Source: Bacillus sp. ISL-45
GTDB taxonomy: Bacteria; Bacillota; Bacilli; Bacillales; Cytobacillaceae
NCBI RefSeq assembly: GCF_018613195.1
Contig: NZ_JAGGQQ010000025.1
Span: 1 to 39,669, forward strand
DNA length: 39,669 bases
Reading direction: 5' to 3'
Shown: positions 16,603-24,480 of the stretch, piece by piece
How positions within the stretch are numbered: the stretch's first letter is position 1
Layout of the letters: each line of letters opens with the position of its first letter
Notes under the pieces: model-generated
Told to the model about the DNA's origin: nothing
The model's database searches: none
Seen by the model: only the letters and a program-made list of their open reading frames with translations
Translations under genes and position numbers: made by a program

Positions 16603-16640
16603 TGACATTTTGCTGACATATTCACAGAGTAAATTATGAG
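16603..16640 (+). promoter_or_regulatory. Direct-repeat pair TGACAT-N5-TGACAT with putative promoter
   Basis: Half-sites at 16603-16608 and 16614-16619, 11 bp apart. The second overlaps a possible -35 (CTGACA, 16613-16618), with TATGAG (16635-16640) as -10 after a 16-bp spacer. Candidate binding site for the response regulator encoded about 1.6 kb downstream. Confidence 0.5.
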
Positions 16641-16700
16641 TATAAGGTTCATGTCCATCTTGAATCTGAAAAAGAAATGATTAACAGGAGGATGTCAGAT

Positions 16701-17813
16701 ATGAAAAAGAAATCAGTTATTGGCTTTACGGTCGCAGGCGCATTATTGCTTGGAGGGTACGCAACTACTTCTCTGGCTAATGACGACAGTACGACGAGTT
16801 CAGCTGCCGCCACTGTCAAAGGTTTTTTCGGTAAAGGTTTTGGCCATAAAGGATTTTACGGAGGGAACTCAGAAGCGCTGCTTGAAAGAGCAAAAGACCT
16901 TGGCATCAGCACCTCTGGAAAAGATGCTCAAACATTGATGGGTGAAATTCGCGAAGCTACACTTAAAAATGAAGCAAAAGAATTGGGAATCGAGACAGAC
17001 GGCAAGGATGTCGCAACGCTGGCTGAGGAAGTCCAACTGGCCAACCTTAAGGAGAGAGCGAAGGACTTGGGCATCTCGACCGATGGGAAGGATGCAGCAG
17101 CACTTCATGACGCCATCCGTTTAGAGAACCTGATGGATAAGGCGAAAGAACTCGGCGTATCAACAGAAAATAAGGATGCTCAAACTCTAATGGAAGAGAT
17201 CCGGACAGCGAACTTGAATAAAAGAGCGAAGGAGCTTGGTGTTTCTTCCGAGGGCAAAGACATTCAGACACTGCAGCAGGAAGTTCATACTGCATATATA
17301 AACCAAGAGGCTAAGAAATATGGGATTACAGTAGACGGCAAGGATATCCGCGAACTTACGCAGGAGGTCCAGTCAGCCAAAGTAAAAGCAGACGCAAAAG
17401 AGCTGAACATCACAATTGACGGGAAAACAATCGGCGAAATCGCCCAGGAAGTACAGGAAAAGAAAGTCATGAACCTGGCGAAGGAACTTGGAATATCCAC
17501 TGCTGATAAAGATACACGCCAGCTGATGGAAGAAATTCAAGCCAAGGATTCTGATAAGCTTGATGAGCTGTTCGAAGATGGATTCGGGCGCCATGGAATG
17601 GGACTTGGGCATGGCGGAGGTTTCGGAATGGGCAGTGGCTTTGGAAATGGTGAAGGTTTCGGAATGGGCAGCGGCTTTGGAAATGATGAAGGTTTCGGAA
17701 AAGGCAATGGTTTTGGACATGGCGGAGGTAAAGGCAGAATGGGACAAGGCGGTTTCGGCGGTGAAGGTGGCCGAGGCGGCATGCACCAAAACGGCGGCGG
17801 ACGCGGGTTTTAA
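16701..17813 (+). CDS. Secreted protein: eight 28-residue repeats plus Gly-rich tail
   Basis: 370 residues, no family recognised. A Sec signal peptide covers residues 1-26 (ending ATTSLA). Residues 27-59 form a Gly/Phe-rich linker. Eight back-to-back repeats of exactly 28 residues follow (60-283). Their core is AKELGISTDGKDAQTLMEEI, i.e. helix, GI-S/T-x-x-GKD turn, helix, loosely reminiscent of SAP-type helix-turn-helix modules. The tail (284-370) is a Gly/Phe/Met/His-rich low-complexity region with GFGMGSGFGN repeats. The ATG at 16701 is preceded by AGGAGG (16686-16691); the frame is open 8 codons further up, but without a ribosome binding site. It lies upstream of, and on the same strand as, a two-component system, separated from it by a repeat element and a terminator. 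Confidence 0.85.
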   Translation: MKKKSVIGFTVAGALLLGGYATTSLANDDSTTSSAAATVKGFFGKGFGHKGFYGGNSEALLERAKDLGISTSGKDAQTLMGEIREATLKNEAKELGIETDGKDVATLAEEVQLANLKERAKDLGISTDGKDAAALHDAIRLENLMDKAKELGVSTENKDAQTLMEEIRTANLNKRAKELGVSSEGKDIQTLQQEVHTAYINQEAKKYGITVDGKDIRELTQEVQSAKVKADAKELNITIDGKTIGEIAQEVQEKKVMNLAKELGISTADKDTRQLMEEIQAKDSDKLDELFEDGFGRHGMGLGHGGGFGMGSGFGNGEGFGMGSGFGNDEGFGKGNGFGHGGGKGRMGQGGFGGEGGRGGMHQNGGGRGF

Positions 17814-17818
17814 TTTTA

Positions 17819-18120
17819 TGGCTCTGTTAAAGGCCAATGTTGTTTTAAAGCCCTGTTGATTGTAGTGGAAGGCGCGTGGACTCCTCCGAAAATGCTAACG
17901 CATTTTCATCGTGCGTGGGCATTTTCAGGGAAGCTCATTCAATGTCCTGCGGGATGAGCAAGTCATAGGGAAACCCCCAGGCGCATAAAGCGCCGAGGAG
18001 GCTTCCCGACTGCAAGGAAGAATTTGATCTTTGAAAAAGCCGGCAGTTGGGCTTTTTCTTAATTCTTCCCCGCGGAAAACGAAGCGCCTGGAACGAAAAT
18101 CAACTGCCGAGTTTAACAAG
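17819..18120. repeat. 302-bp palindromic repeat element with nested hairpins
   Basis: Outer ends GGCTCTGTTAAA and TTTAACAAGC are imperfect inverted repeats. A second inverted pair lies inside: GTTGATTGTAGTGGAAGGCG (from 17855) against GCGCCTGGAACGAAAATCAAC-type sequence ending at 18104. Nested stems include GAAAATGC/GCATTTTC (17888-17907) and GAAAAAGCC/GGGCTTTTTC (about 18033-18060). The layout matches an intergenic repeat family widespread in Bacillus-type genomes. No coding frame. It begins 5 bp after the stop of the secreted-repeat gene. Confidence 0.78.
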
Positions 18121-18145
18121 CAAATTTTTATAAAATAGCTATTGG

Positions 18146-18174
18146 ATCCCCCGGTATCAAGCGGGGGATTTTTC
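18146..18174 (+). terminator. Terminator before the response regulator gene
   Basis: ATCCCCCG (18146-18153) pairs with CGGGGGAT (18162-18169) and is followed by T5. It separates the secreted-repeat gene from the two-component operon, or acts as an attenuator. Confidence 0.85.
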
Positions 18175-18257
18175 CTGTAAGATTAAAAATAGAAAAGTCA
18201 CCGGGAATGATCCATTTCAGCCATTGGGGCTTGTTGATGATGACGGGAGGGGCGACA

Positions 18258-18944
18258 ATGAAAAGCATATTAATAGTAGAAGATGAACAAACGATCTCAA
18301 GAGTGCTGGCGGTTTACCTGAAGCATGAAGGCTATGAGGTCTTACAGGCCTTCGATGGAAAAGAAGGTCTCCGTTTATTCACTCAAGGCCAGCCGGATCT
18401 TGTTCTGCTGGATGTGATGCTGCCGGAAATGGACGGCTGGGATGTTCTGAAGGAAATCCGGAAAATCAGCTCCTGTCCGGTCATCATGCTGACTGCCCTT
18501 GGGGACATTGACTATCGCTTAAAAGGGCTGAACCAGGGAGCAGACGATTATATTTCCAAGCCGTTTGTTGGCGAAGAGGTGGTTGCCAGAGTGAATGCGG
18601 TGCTGCGCCGTTCTTCGAATGTCATTGATACGGATATTACAAAACAGTTTGGCAGCCTGAAAATAAATATGGATTCACATGTCGTCACAGTCAATGGCGA
18701 AAAAGTGGTGTTAACGCCCAAAGATCTCAGTTTGCTGATTTTCCTGGCAGAGCGGCCAAACCGGACCTTCACAAGGGAAGATTTGATCGAAAGTGTCTGG
18801 GGAATGGATTATGACGGCAGCGATCGCGCGGTAGATCTTTCGATAAAAAGAATCCGCCATTCATTGGCAGAGTGGCCGGCGGCACAGGGAGAAATCAGGA
18901 CATTAAGAGGATTGGGGTATCAGTTCAGTGTTTACGAAAAATAA
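18258..18944 (+). CDS. OmpR-family response regulator
   Basis: 228-residue two-domain DNA-binding regulator. Receiver domain residues 1-~115 with phosphoacceptor D52 in LLDVMLPEMDG, acidic pocket E8/D9, T79 and K101 in ISKPF. The winged-helix domain (~125-225) has the typical LTPKDLSLLIFLAERPNRTF and ending RTLRGLGYQF. The open frame begins at 18207, but GGGAGGGG lies just before the ATG at 18258, and MKSILIVEDE is the normal receiver start. It overlaps the histidine kinase gene by 17 nt. The paired direct repeats upstream of the secreted-repeat gene are a plausible target. Confidence 0.94.
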   Translation: MKSILIVEDEQTISRVLAVYLKHEGYEVLQAFDGKEGLRLFTQGQPDLVLLDVMLPEMDGWDVLKEIRKISSCPVIMLTALGDIDYRLKGLNQGADDYISKPFVGEEVVARVNAVLRRSSNVIDTDITKQFGSLKINMDSHVVTVNGEKVVLTPKDLSLLIFLAERPNRTFTREDLIESVWGMDYDGSDRAVDLSIKRIRHSLAEWPAAQGEIRTLRGLGYQFSVYEK

Positions 18945-20331
18945 AAAGCACGTTCCATTATTGAGATATTGGACAACCAGATACCTTCTGACCCTGATTG
19001 TCGGGCTGCTTTTGCTCGGTGCCGGCTCGGTGTGGTGGATAAAGGAAACGACACTGGAAAACCGATTGAAGTTAATGGAGTACATGGCTGTCGAAACGGC
19101 TGACCGGGTCGCGCAGTCCAGCGATTTCGGCGGTTTTGACAAAAGGATGGGAGACCGGACCAGGTTCTTCGAAATGGAAAACCAGCCACTGCTTATGATT
19201 ACTGATATGGAAGGGAACGTCCTGAACACTGGTCCGATGCATGGCGGTGGGGGTCCCCGTCATTTTTCAGGAAAGGTACCCTCAGAAATCATTACAAATG
19301 ATGACAGCATTAAGAGATTCAGTGAAAATGGAACAGATCTATATGCTGTTAAGGCGCCGATTACCATCGATCAGCTTCAGTCCGGCTGGGTTGTCGTGAT
19401 GCAAAACGCTGGCGATTTGACTGACGTTGACCAGGAATACCGTTTGCTGCTCATTTTACTGGTGGGACTGGGCTTGCTTGGCTGGATTGTTATTTATCTT
19501 CTCACCAAAAGAATCCTGAAACCTATCCAGGATGTAGCGGCGGCAGCGGCACAGGTGCGTGAAGGGGATTATGACATCAAGCTTGATTCGGAACAGAAGG
19601 AACTTGAAATATATGAACTCATTACTTCTTTTAAAGAAATGACCAGCCGACTGACCCAGCTCGAGCAAATGCGTGCTGAATTGCTGGCTGGAGTGACGCA
19701 TGATTTGAAGACGCCTGTTACCTCGATCAGCGGCCTCGTCCAGGCTGTTCGCGACGGAGTGGTGACGGGGGAGGAACGCCAGGAATTTCTCGACATCACG
19801 CTAAAAGAAATCAATAGATTGCAAACCATGATTGCTGACTTGCTGGAATTCAATTCACTGGCAGCCGGCGCATTCACAATCCGGCAAGAGAATTGTGATA
19901 TGAATAAACTTTTTGAGGATATTGGGAGGCAGTGGCAAGTCACGCAAACTGAACCTGTTGATCTGAAGGTCATCACGCCAGGCCACACCATATGCACTAT
20001 GACGGATCCATTGCGATTGCAGCAAATCCTGATAAACTTGCTGAATAACTCCTATCAGTCGATTGATGGCGAAGGCACTATTACCCTCCTTCTTTCAGAG
20101 GGAAGGATTGATGTAAAAGACACAGGATCCGGCATACCAGAAGCTGAGCAGGCACTGGTGTTTGAGCGCTTCTTCCGCGGTGAGAAAAAGAAACTCAAAG
20201 TCAGGGGTCTAGGCCTCGGCCTGCCTTTCAGCAAAATGCTCGCCCGATCGCTTGGTGCGGATTTGATTTTAAAAGAAAGCAACCCTACTGGAACGACTTT
20301 TTCTCTTGTGTGGGAGAAAAATGGAGAATAG
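18928..20331 (+). CDS. Membrane sensor histidine kinase
   Basis: 467 residues, GTG start inside the end of the regulator gene (translational coupling). TM1 ~19-38, extracytoplasmic sensor ~39-171, TM2 ~172-193, HAMP ~194-247, HisKA with H258 in AGVTHDLKTPV, and HATPase_c with the N-box LINLLNNSYQSI, DTGSGIP and GLGLGLPFSK. The extracytoplasmic domain contains an unusual His/Gly stretch (MHGGGGPRHFSGK, ~104-116), which could bind metal or resemble the Gly-rich tail of the neighbouring secreted protein; both ideas are inference. Signal unknown. Confidence 0.93.
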   Translation: MFTKNKKHVPLLRYWTTRYLLTLIVGLLLLGAGSVWWIKETTLENRLKLMEYMAVETADRVAQSSDFGGFDKRMGDRTRFFEMENQPLLMITDMEGNVLNTGPMHGGGGPRHFSGKVPSEIITNDDSIKRFSENGTDLYAVKAPITIDQLQSGWVVVMQNAGDLTDVDQEYRLLLILLVGLGLLGWIVIYLLTKRILKPIQDVAAAAAQVREGDYDIKLDSEQKELEIYELITSFKEMTSRLTQLEQMRAELLAGVTHDLKTPVTSISGLVQAVRDGVVTGEERQEFLDITLKEINRLQTMIADLLEFNSLAAGAFTIRQENCDMNKLFEDIGRQWQVTQTEPVDLKVITPGHTICTMTDPLRLQQILINLLNNSYQSIDGEGTITLLLSEGRIDVKDTGSGIPEAEQALVFERFFRGEKKKLKVRGLGLGLPFSKMLARSLGADLILKESNPTGTTFSLVWEKNGE

Positions 20332-20350
20332 CACAATAGTAAATAGAAAG

Positions 20351-20386
20351 CCTTCCCGAATCTAAATGTTGGGAAGGTTTTTTTTT
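20351..20386 (+). terminator. Terminator of the two-component operon
   Basis: CCTTCCC (20351-20357) pairs with GGGAAGG (20371-20377), followed by T9. Confidence 0.9.
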
Positions 20387-20687
20387 GTCAGCTCCTGAGC
20401 CTGTCCAGGTTTTTCTCCCTTGTCAAAATATTGCTAGTATCCATGAGGCGCCTTATTATGAGCAAATCGAATCGCTTGCCAGGGTTGCAAAAGAGAAAAG
20501 TGTGTAATTCGGTGGGGATTCGAATTGTAGGTCAGGAGTCCTCTCTGATATTTCAAGGGTAGGAATCGAAATTTATCAATTAATTAACAGATTACAGTAG
20601 CAAATAGGCGCATAGGTCAATATCCTAATGTGTATAGGAAGATATTCCCTTGAAAAAGGAAGTGAACGGTAATATTGCAGGAGGGTT
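20387..20687. other. Intergenic stretch before the polysaccharide locus, with a possible gene remnant
   Basis: Frame 20385-20507 reads as about 40 protein-like codons ending ASIHEAPYYEQIESLARVAK then EKSV-stop, without a start or ribosome binding site. It could be a decayed C-terminus, with no family recognised. The rest (20508-20687) is AT-rich leader sequence; no convincing promoter could be placed. Confidence 0.35.
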
Positions 20688-22559
20688 ATGAAAAAAGTTT
20701 TTATAGAAGAGGGTAAAAAGATGCGTAAGCAAAGAAAACGATTGATGTTTATTATCAGTGATATGGTCATTATTTCCCTGTCAGTAGTAGTGAGCTTTTA
20801 TATTTTAATGGAAGGGAATACGACAGGCTTAGATGGTTACAGCATCTTTCAAAGCTTGTTGATTGTTCTTCCAGCGTGCCTGCTGGCCTTTATTTTATAT
20901 AAGGTTTATCACAGGCTGTGGAAATATGCGAGTGTTATCGAAGCAATGCTTGTCTTTAAGGCTGTTTCTCTTGCAGTTATCACCTCTTTTATAATCCAGT
21001 TCCTCCTTGAAAACCTTCGGATCATAAGCCATATTTCACCTGTTGTCTTTGTGCTGTTCTGGTTATTTATATTGACTGGTATATTCACCTCACGCTTTAT
21101 TTTCAGGTATAGGCAGGAGTCAAAATATCCAATCAGCCAGGAAAGGGAAAGGGCATTGATCGTTGGTGCGGGGGATGCCGGGATGCTTGTTGTTAAGGAG
21201 CTTAAAAACTATCGGAAAACATTGCTGCCTGTAGCCATGATCGATGACAATGCTTCGAAGCAGAGAATGAAGATTTTTGGCATCCCGATCGTTGGCGGCA
21301 GGGAGGATATCCCTCTGGCTGCTGAGCAATACCAGGTCCATACGATCGTTATCGCGATGCCTTCTGCCCCTAAGCAGGAAATAGCAGAGGTCGTGAATAT
21401 TTGCAGGCAGACAAAATGCAATGTGAAAATCCTGCCTCGTGTCAGCGATATTATCGACGGTAAAGTATCAGTCAACAGGATCAGGGATGTGGAGGTTGAG
21501 GATTTGCTGGGCAGGGACCCCAGTATTCTTGATCTGGAAGGAATAGCAGAATACCTTGAATCGAAGACGGTATTGGTCACAGGTGCGGGCGGCTCGATCG
21601 GGTCGGAATTATGCCGCCAGCTCACACGGTTCAAAGTGAAGGAGCTGATTCTATTAGGCCACGGAGAAAACAGCATTTACCAGGTTAAGAGTGAACTGAT
21701 GAAGAAGAATCCTGATCTCCCTCTAATAGGGCTGATTTGCGATATCCAGGATCAAAAAAGAGTGAACAGCATCTTCAGGAAATATAAGCCGCAGATTGTT
21801 TTTCATGCGGCAGCGCACAAGCATGTTCCGATTATGGAAGAGAATCCCCTGGAAGCGGTCAAGAATAATATTCTTGGTACGAGAAATTTAGCGGAAGCAG
21901 CCGACGCCAGCGGAGCAGAACGTTTTGTACAGATTTCAACAGATAAAGCGGTAAGGCCGACAAGTATCATGGGAGCCACGAAAAGAGCGGCTGAAATGAT
22001 CATCCAGGCCATGGATAAAAAAAGCGCTGCTAATTTTTGTATTGTTCGCTTCGGCAATGTATTGGGAAGCCGTGGCAGCGTTGTGCCCTTATTCAAAAAA
22101 CAAATCAGTGAAGGTGGTCCGGTGACGCTGACACATCCTGACATGGTCAGGTATTTTATGACCATTCCAGAGGCCGTCCAGCTGGTCATCCAGGCTGGTG
22201 CCTTTGTTAAAGGAGGAGAGCTTTTCCTTCTGGATATGGGTGAGCCAGTAAAAATCAAGCATTTGGCCGAGACCTTGATCTCCCTGTCCGGACTTGAGCC
22301 GGGAGTTGATATCGAACTGAAGTATACTGGGATCCGTCCGGGAGAAAAGCTCTATGAAGAATTACTGACAGCTGAGGAAGAGGTACTGGATACAGAGCAT
22401 CATTTAATATACAAAGCAAAGAATGTCTCGGCCATCGACCCTGACTTTTTTAGAAAACTGCAACAGCTTGAAGATCTGGCAGAACAGGAAATAGAGGACC
22501 CAGACCTTATGCTGCCAGCACTTAAGTCGATTGTTCCAACCTATCAGCCAAACAGATAA
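20688..22559 (+). CDS. EpsC/CapD-type nucleotide-sugar 4,6-dehydratase
   Basis: Membrane-bound dehydratase of the PglF/EpsC/CapD family, converting UDP-GlcNAc to a 4-keto-6-deoxy sugar, the first step to UDP-4-amino-4,6-dideoxy sugars. 623 residues: four membrane helices (~20-135), a first Rossmann-like CoA-binding domain (VGAGDAG 159-165), then the SDR domain with TGAGGSIGSE from residue 298, HAAAHKHVPIMEENP, and STDKAVRPTSIMGATKR, in which the catalytic-site Tyr is replaced by Met as usual for this group. The ATG has AGGAGG only 3 nt upstream; an in-frame ATG at 20721 with GAAGAGGG 7 nt upstream is an alternative start. First gene of the polysaccharide locus. Confidence 0.92.
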   Translation: MKKVFIEEGKKMRKQRKRLMFIISDMVIISLSVVVSFYILMEGNTTGLDGYSIFQSLLIVLPACLLAFILYKVYHRLWKYASVIEAMLVFKAVSLAVITSFIIQFLLENLRIISHISPVVFVLFWLFILTGIFTSRFIFRYRQESKYPISQERERALIVGAGDAGMLVVKELKNYRKTLLPVAMIDDNASKQRMKIFGIPIVGGREDIPLAAEQYQVHTIVIAMPSAPKQEIAEVVNICRQTKCNVKILPRVSDIIDGKVSVNRIRDVEVEDLLGRDPSILDLEGIAEYLESKTVLVTGAGGSIGSELCRQLTRFKVKELILLGHGENSIYQVKSELMKKNPDLPLIGLICDIQDQKRVNSIFRKYKPQIVFHAAAHKHVPIMEENPLEAVKNNILGTRNLAEAADASGAERFVQISTDKAVRPTSIMGATKRAAEMIIQAMDKKSAANFCIVRFGNVLGSRGSVVPLFKKQISEGGPVTLTHPDMVRYFMTIPEAVQLVIQAGAFVKGGELFLLDMGEPVKIKHLAETLISLSGLEPGVDIELKYTGIRPGEKLYEELLTAEEEVLDTEHHLIYKAKNVSAIDPDFFRKLQQLEDLAEQEIEDPDLMLPALKSIVPTYQPNR

Positions 22560-22629
22560 CAGCTGCACTATAATCCCCAGTAAGTTTCCTGCCATGGCAC
22601 TGCAACCAACCAGAGAAAGGAGGCTTTTT

Positions 22630-23778
22630 GTGAAGGTTCCCTTTTATACCCCTTATATCGGCCAGGAAGAAATAGATGAGGTCACTTCGGCAATTCAGTC
22701 AAATTGGCTGACCAAGGGCCAGAAGACGAAGGATTTCGAGGTGAAGTTTGCCCAGTATGTAGGAAGCAAACATGCTCTAGGGCTGAATTCCTGTACGGCA
22801 GGACTGCACCTCGCCCAGAAAGTCCTTGGCATCGGCGAAGGAGACCAGGTCATCACCACCCCTTATACTTTTGCGGCAACAGTGAATACGATTCTCCATT
22901 GTGGTGCAGAACCCGTGCTTGCAGACATTGATCCCTTGACCATGAACATTGATCCTGAGGAAATTGAAAAAGCAATAACTCCAAAAACAAAAGCGATCAT
23001 ACCGGTCCATTTTGCGGGTTTTCCGTGTGAAATGGATATGATCATGGAAATTGCCAGGCGACATAATGTTAAGGTGATCGAGGATGCAGCCCATGCAGTC
23101 TATACAAAATACCATGACCGCCTAGTCGGAAGCATAGGCGATATAACCTGTTTCAGCTTTTACGCCACGAAGAACCTTTGCACAGGTGAGGGCGGAATGA
23201 TCACGTCAGATGATGATGGGATCATGAATGAGCTTCAAATCCTGAGCCTGCATGGAATGAGCAAGAATGCCTGGAACCGCTATTCTGATAAAGGAACGTG
23301 GTTTTACGAGATTGAAAGTCCAGGATACAAATATAATATGACAGATATTCAGGCATCGCTTGGAATCGTCCAGCTTGGAAAATTAGAAGAAATGCAGGAT
23401 TTGAGAAAAAAGATAGCTGATCAATACCAAATTTCTTTCTCAAAAGTCGAACAGCTGCTGGTGCCGCATGATGATCCGAAGCACCGGCACGCCTGGCATC
23501 TGTATCCTGTCAGGTTGAAGGGAGATACCCTGAAAATTGGCCGGGATGAATTTATCGAGAAGCTGAAGGAAGCGGGAATAGGCACAAGTGTGCATTTCAT
23601 CCCGATACCAATCCATCCGTATTATAAGAAGCTGGGTTATAAGATTTCCGACTACCCCCACACACTAGGGGCATATGAAGGAGTCATCTCACTGCCTTTA
23701 TTTCCGGGAATGACCGAAAAGCAGGTAGAGTATGTCATACAACAGGTTATAAAACTGGCAGATCAATATAAAAATTGA
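22630..23778 (+). CDS. DegT/DnrJ/EryC1 aminotransferase (EpsN/PglE-like)
   Basis: PLP-dependent aminotransferase adding the 4-amino group to the keto sugar made by the preceding dehydratase. 382 residues with SNWLTKGQKT, the PLP-contact EDAAHA (151-156), catalytic Lys K181 in FSFYATKNLCTGEGG and the KYNMTDIQASLG segment. The open frame extends upstream into the previous gene, but AAAGGAGG (22617-22623) sits 6 nt before GTG 22630, and MKVPFYTPYIG is the normal family start. It lies 70 nt after the dehydratase. Confidence 0.93.
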   Translation: MKVPFYTPYIGQEEIDEVTSAIQSNWLTKGQKTKDFEVKFAQYVGSKHALGLNSCTAGLHLAQKVLGIGEGDQVITTPYTFAATVNTILHCGAEPVLADIDPLTMNIDPEEIEKAITPKTKAIIPVHFAGFPCEMDMIMEIARRHNVKVIEDAAHAVYTKYHDRLVGSIGDITCFSFYATKNLCTGEGGMITSDDDGIMNELQILSLHGMSKNAWNRYSDKGTWFYEIESPGYKYNMTDIQASLGIVQLGKLEEMQDLRKKIADQYQISFSKVEQLLVPHDDPKHRHAWHLYPVRLKGDTLKIGRDEFIEKLKEAGIGTSVHFIPIPIHPYYKKLGYKISDYPHTLGAYEGVISLPLFPGMTEKQVEYVIQQVIKLADQYKN

Positions 23779-23793
23779 GAAGGTGAAGCAGCT

Positions 23794-24450
23794 CTGCAGA
23801 AAAGGATTCTTGATCTCACTGTATCTATTGTTGTGCTTGCTCTGTTAATCCCCGTTTTTATCCTGGCTGCTGCCGGGATAAAATTAACAAGCCCCGGTCC
23901 TGTATTTTACAAGGCGAAAAGAATTGGGCTGGGAGGGGAACCATTTATCATGTATAAATTCAGGACGATGCATGTCCTTCAGGCAGAAAAAAGACTAGTC
24001 ACAAGCGTGGATGATCCCAGAATCTTTTCCTTCGGTGCACTCCTTCGAAAATCGAAGGTGGATGAATTGCCTCAGCTGCTGAATGTGCTAATGGGAGACA
24101 TGTCAATCGTTGGTCCGCGGCCAGAGGATCCTGTTATCGTAGAAAGGCACTATACGGAAGAGCAATTAAGGACTCTTGGTGTTCTGCCAGGCTTAACGAG
24201 TCCGGGAAGCCTTTATTACTACACATCGGGAGAGTCCCTGCTGACCGGAGAAAATACCGACCAAAAGTATATTGAAGACGTCATGCCTATGAAACTGGCA
24301 ATTGATCTCTGTTACACCGAAAATATCTCATTTATGTACGATTTGAAAATCATGCTTCGGACCGCGTATGTGATCGTCGCGAAACTGGCTGGCCGGAAAA
24401 ATTTCAAAGAGATTTGGGAATGTTCCAAAATAAAAACAGAAAAGAAGTAG
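23794..24450 (+). CDS. Initiating sugar-phosphate transferase (EpsL/PglC-like), probable CTG start
   Basis: Monotopic phosphoglycosyl transferase that moves the first sugar phosphate to undecaprenyl phosphate. One N-terminal membrane helix, then SPGPVFYKAKRIG, MYKFRTMH, KVDELPQLLNVLMGDMSIVG and PRPED, the family signature. The conserved N-terminus (QKRILDLTVSIVVL) extends upstream of the first usual start (GTG 23833). The frame back to the aminotransferase stop has no ATG, GTG or TTG; CTG at 23794 has AAGGTG 8 nt upstream and gives a full-length 218-residue protein. Starting at 23833 would cut the conserved helix. Only 15 nt separate it from the previous gene. Confidence 0.85.
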   Translation: MQKRILDLTVSIVVLALLIPVFILAAAGIKLTSPGPVFYKAKRIGLGGEPFIMYKFRTMHVLQAEKRLVTSVDDPRIFSFGALLRKSKVDELPQLLNVLMGDMSIVGPRPEDPVIVERHYTEEQLRTLGVLPGLTSPGSLYYYTSGESLLTGENTDQKYIEDVMPMKLAIDLCYTENISFMYDLKIMLRTAYVIVAKLAGRKNFKEIWECSKIKTEKK

Positions 24451-24480
24451 CCCCCTGGTTTTTGCCAAGGGGCTGTTTTT
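24449..24480. terminator. Terminator between the convergent transferase and epimerase genes
   Basis: AGCCCCCTGG (24449-24458, overlapping the stop codon) pairs with CCAAGGGGCT (24465-24474) with one mismatch, followed by GTTTTT. Confidence 0.85.
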
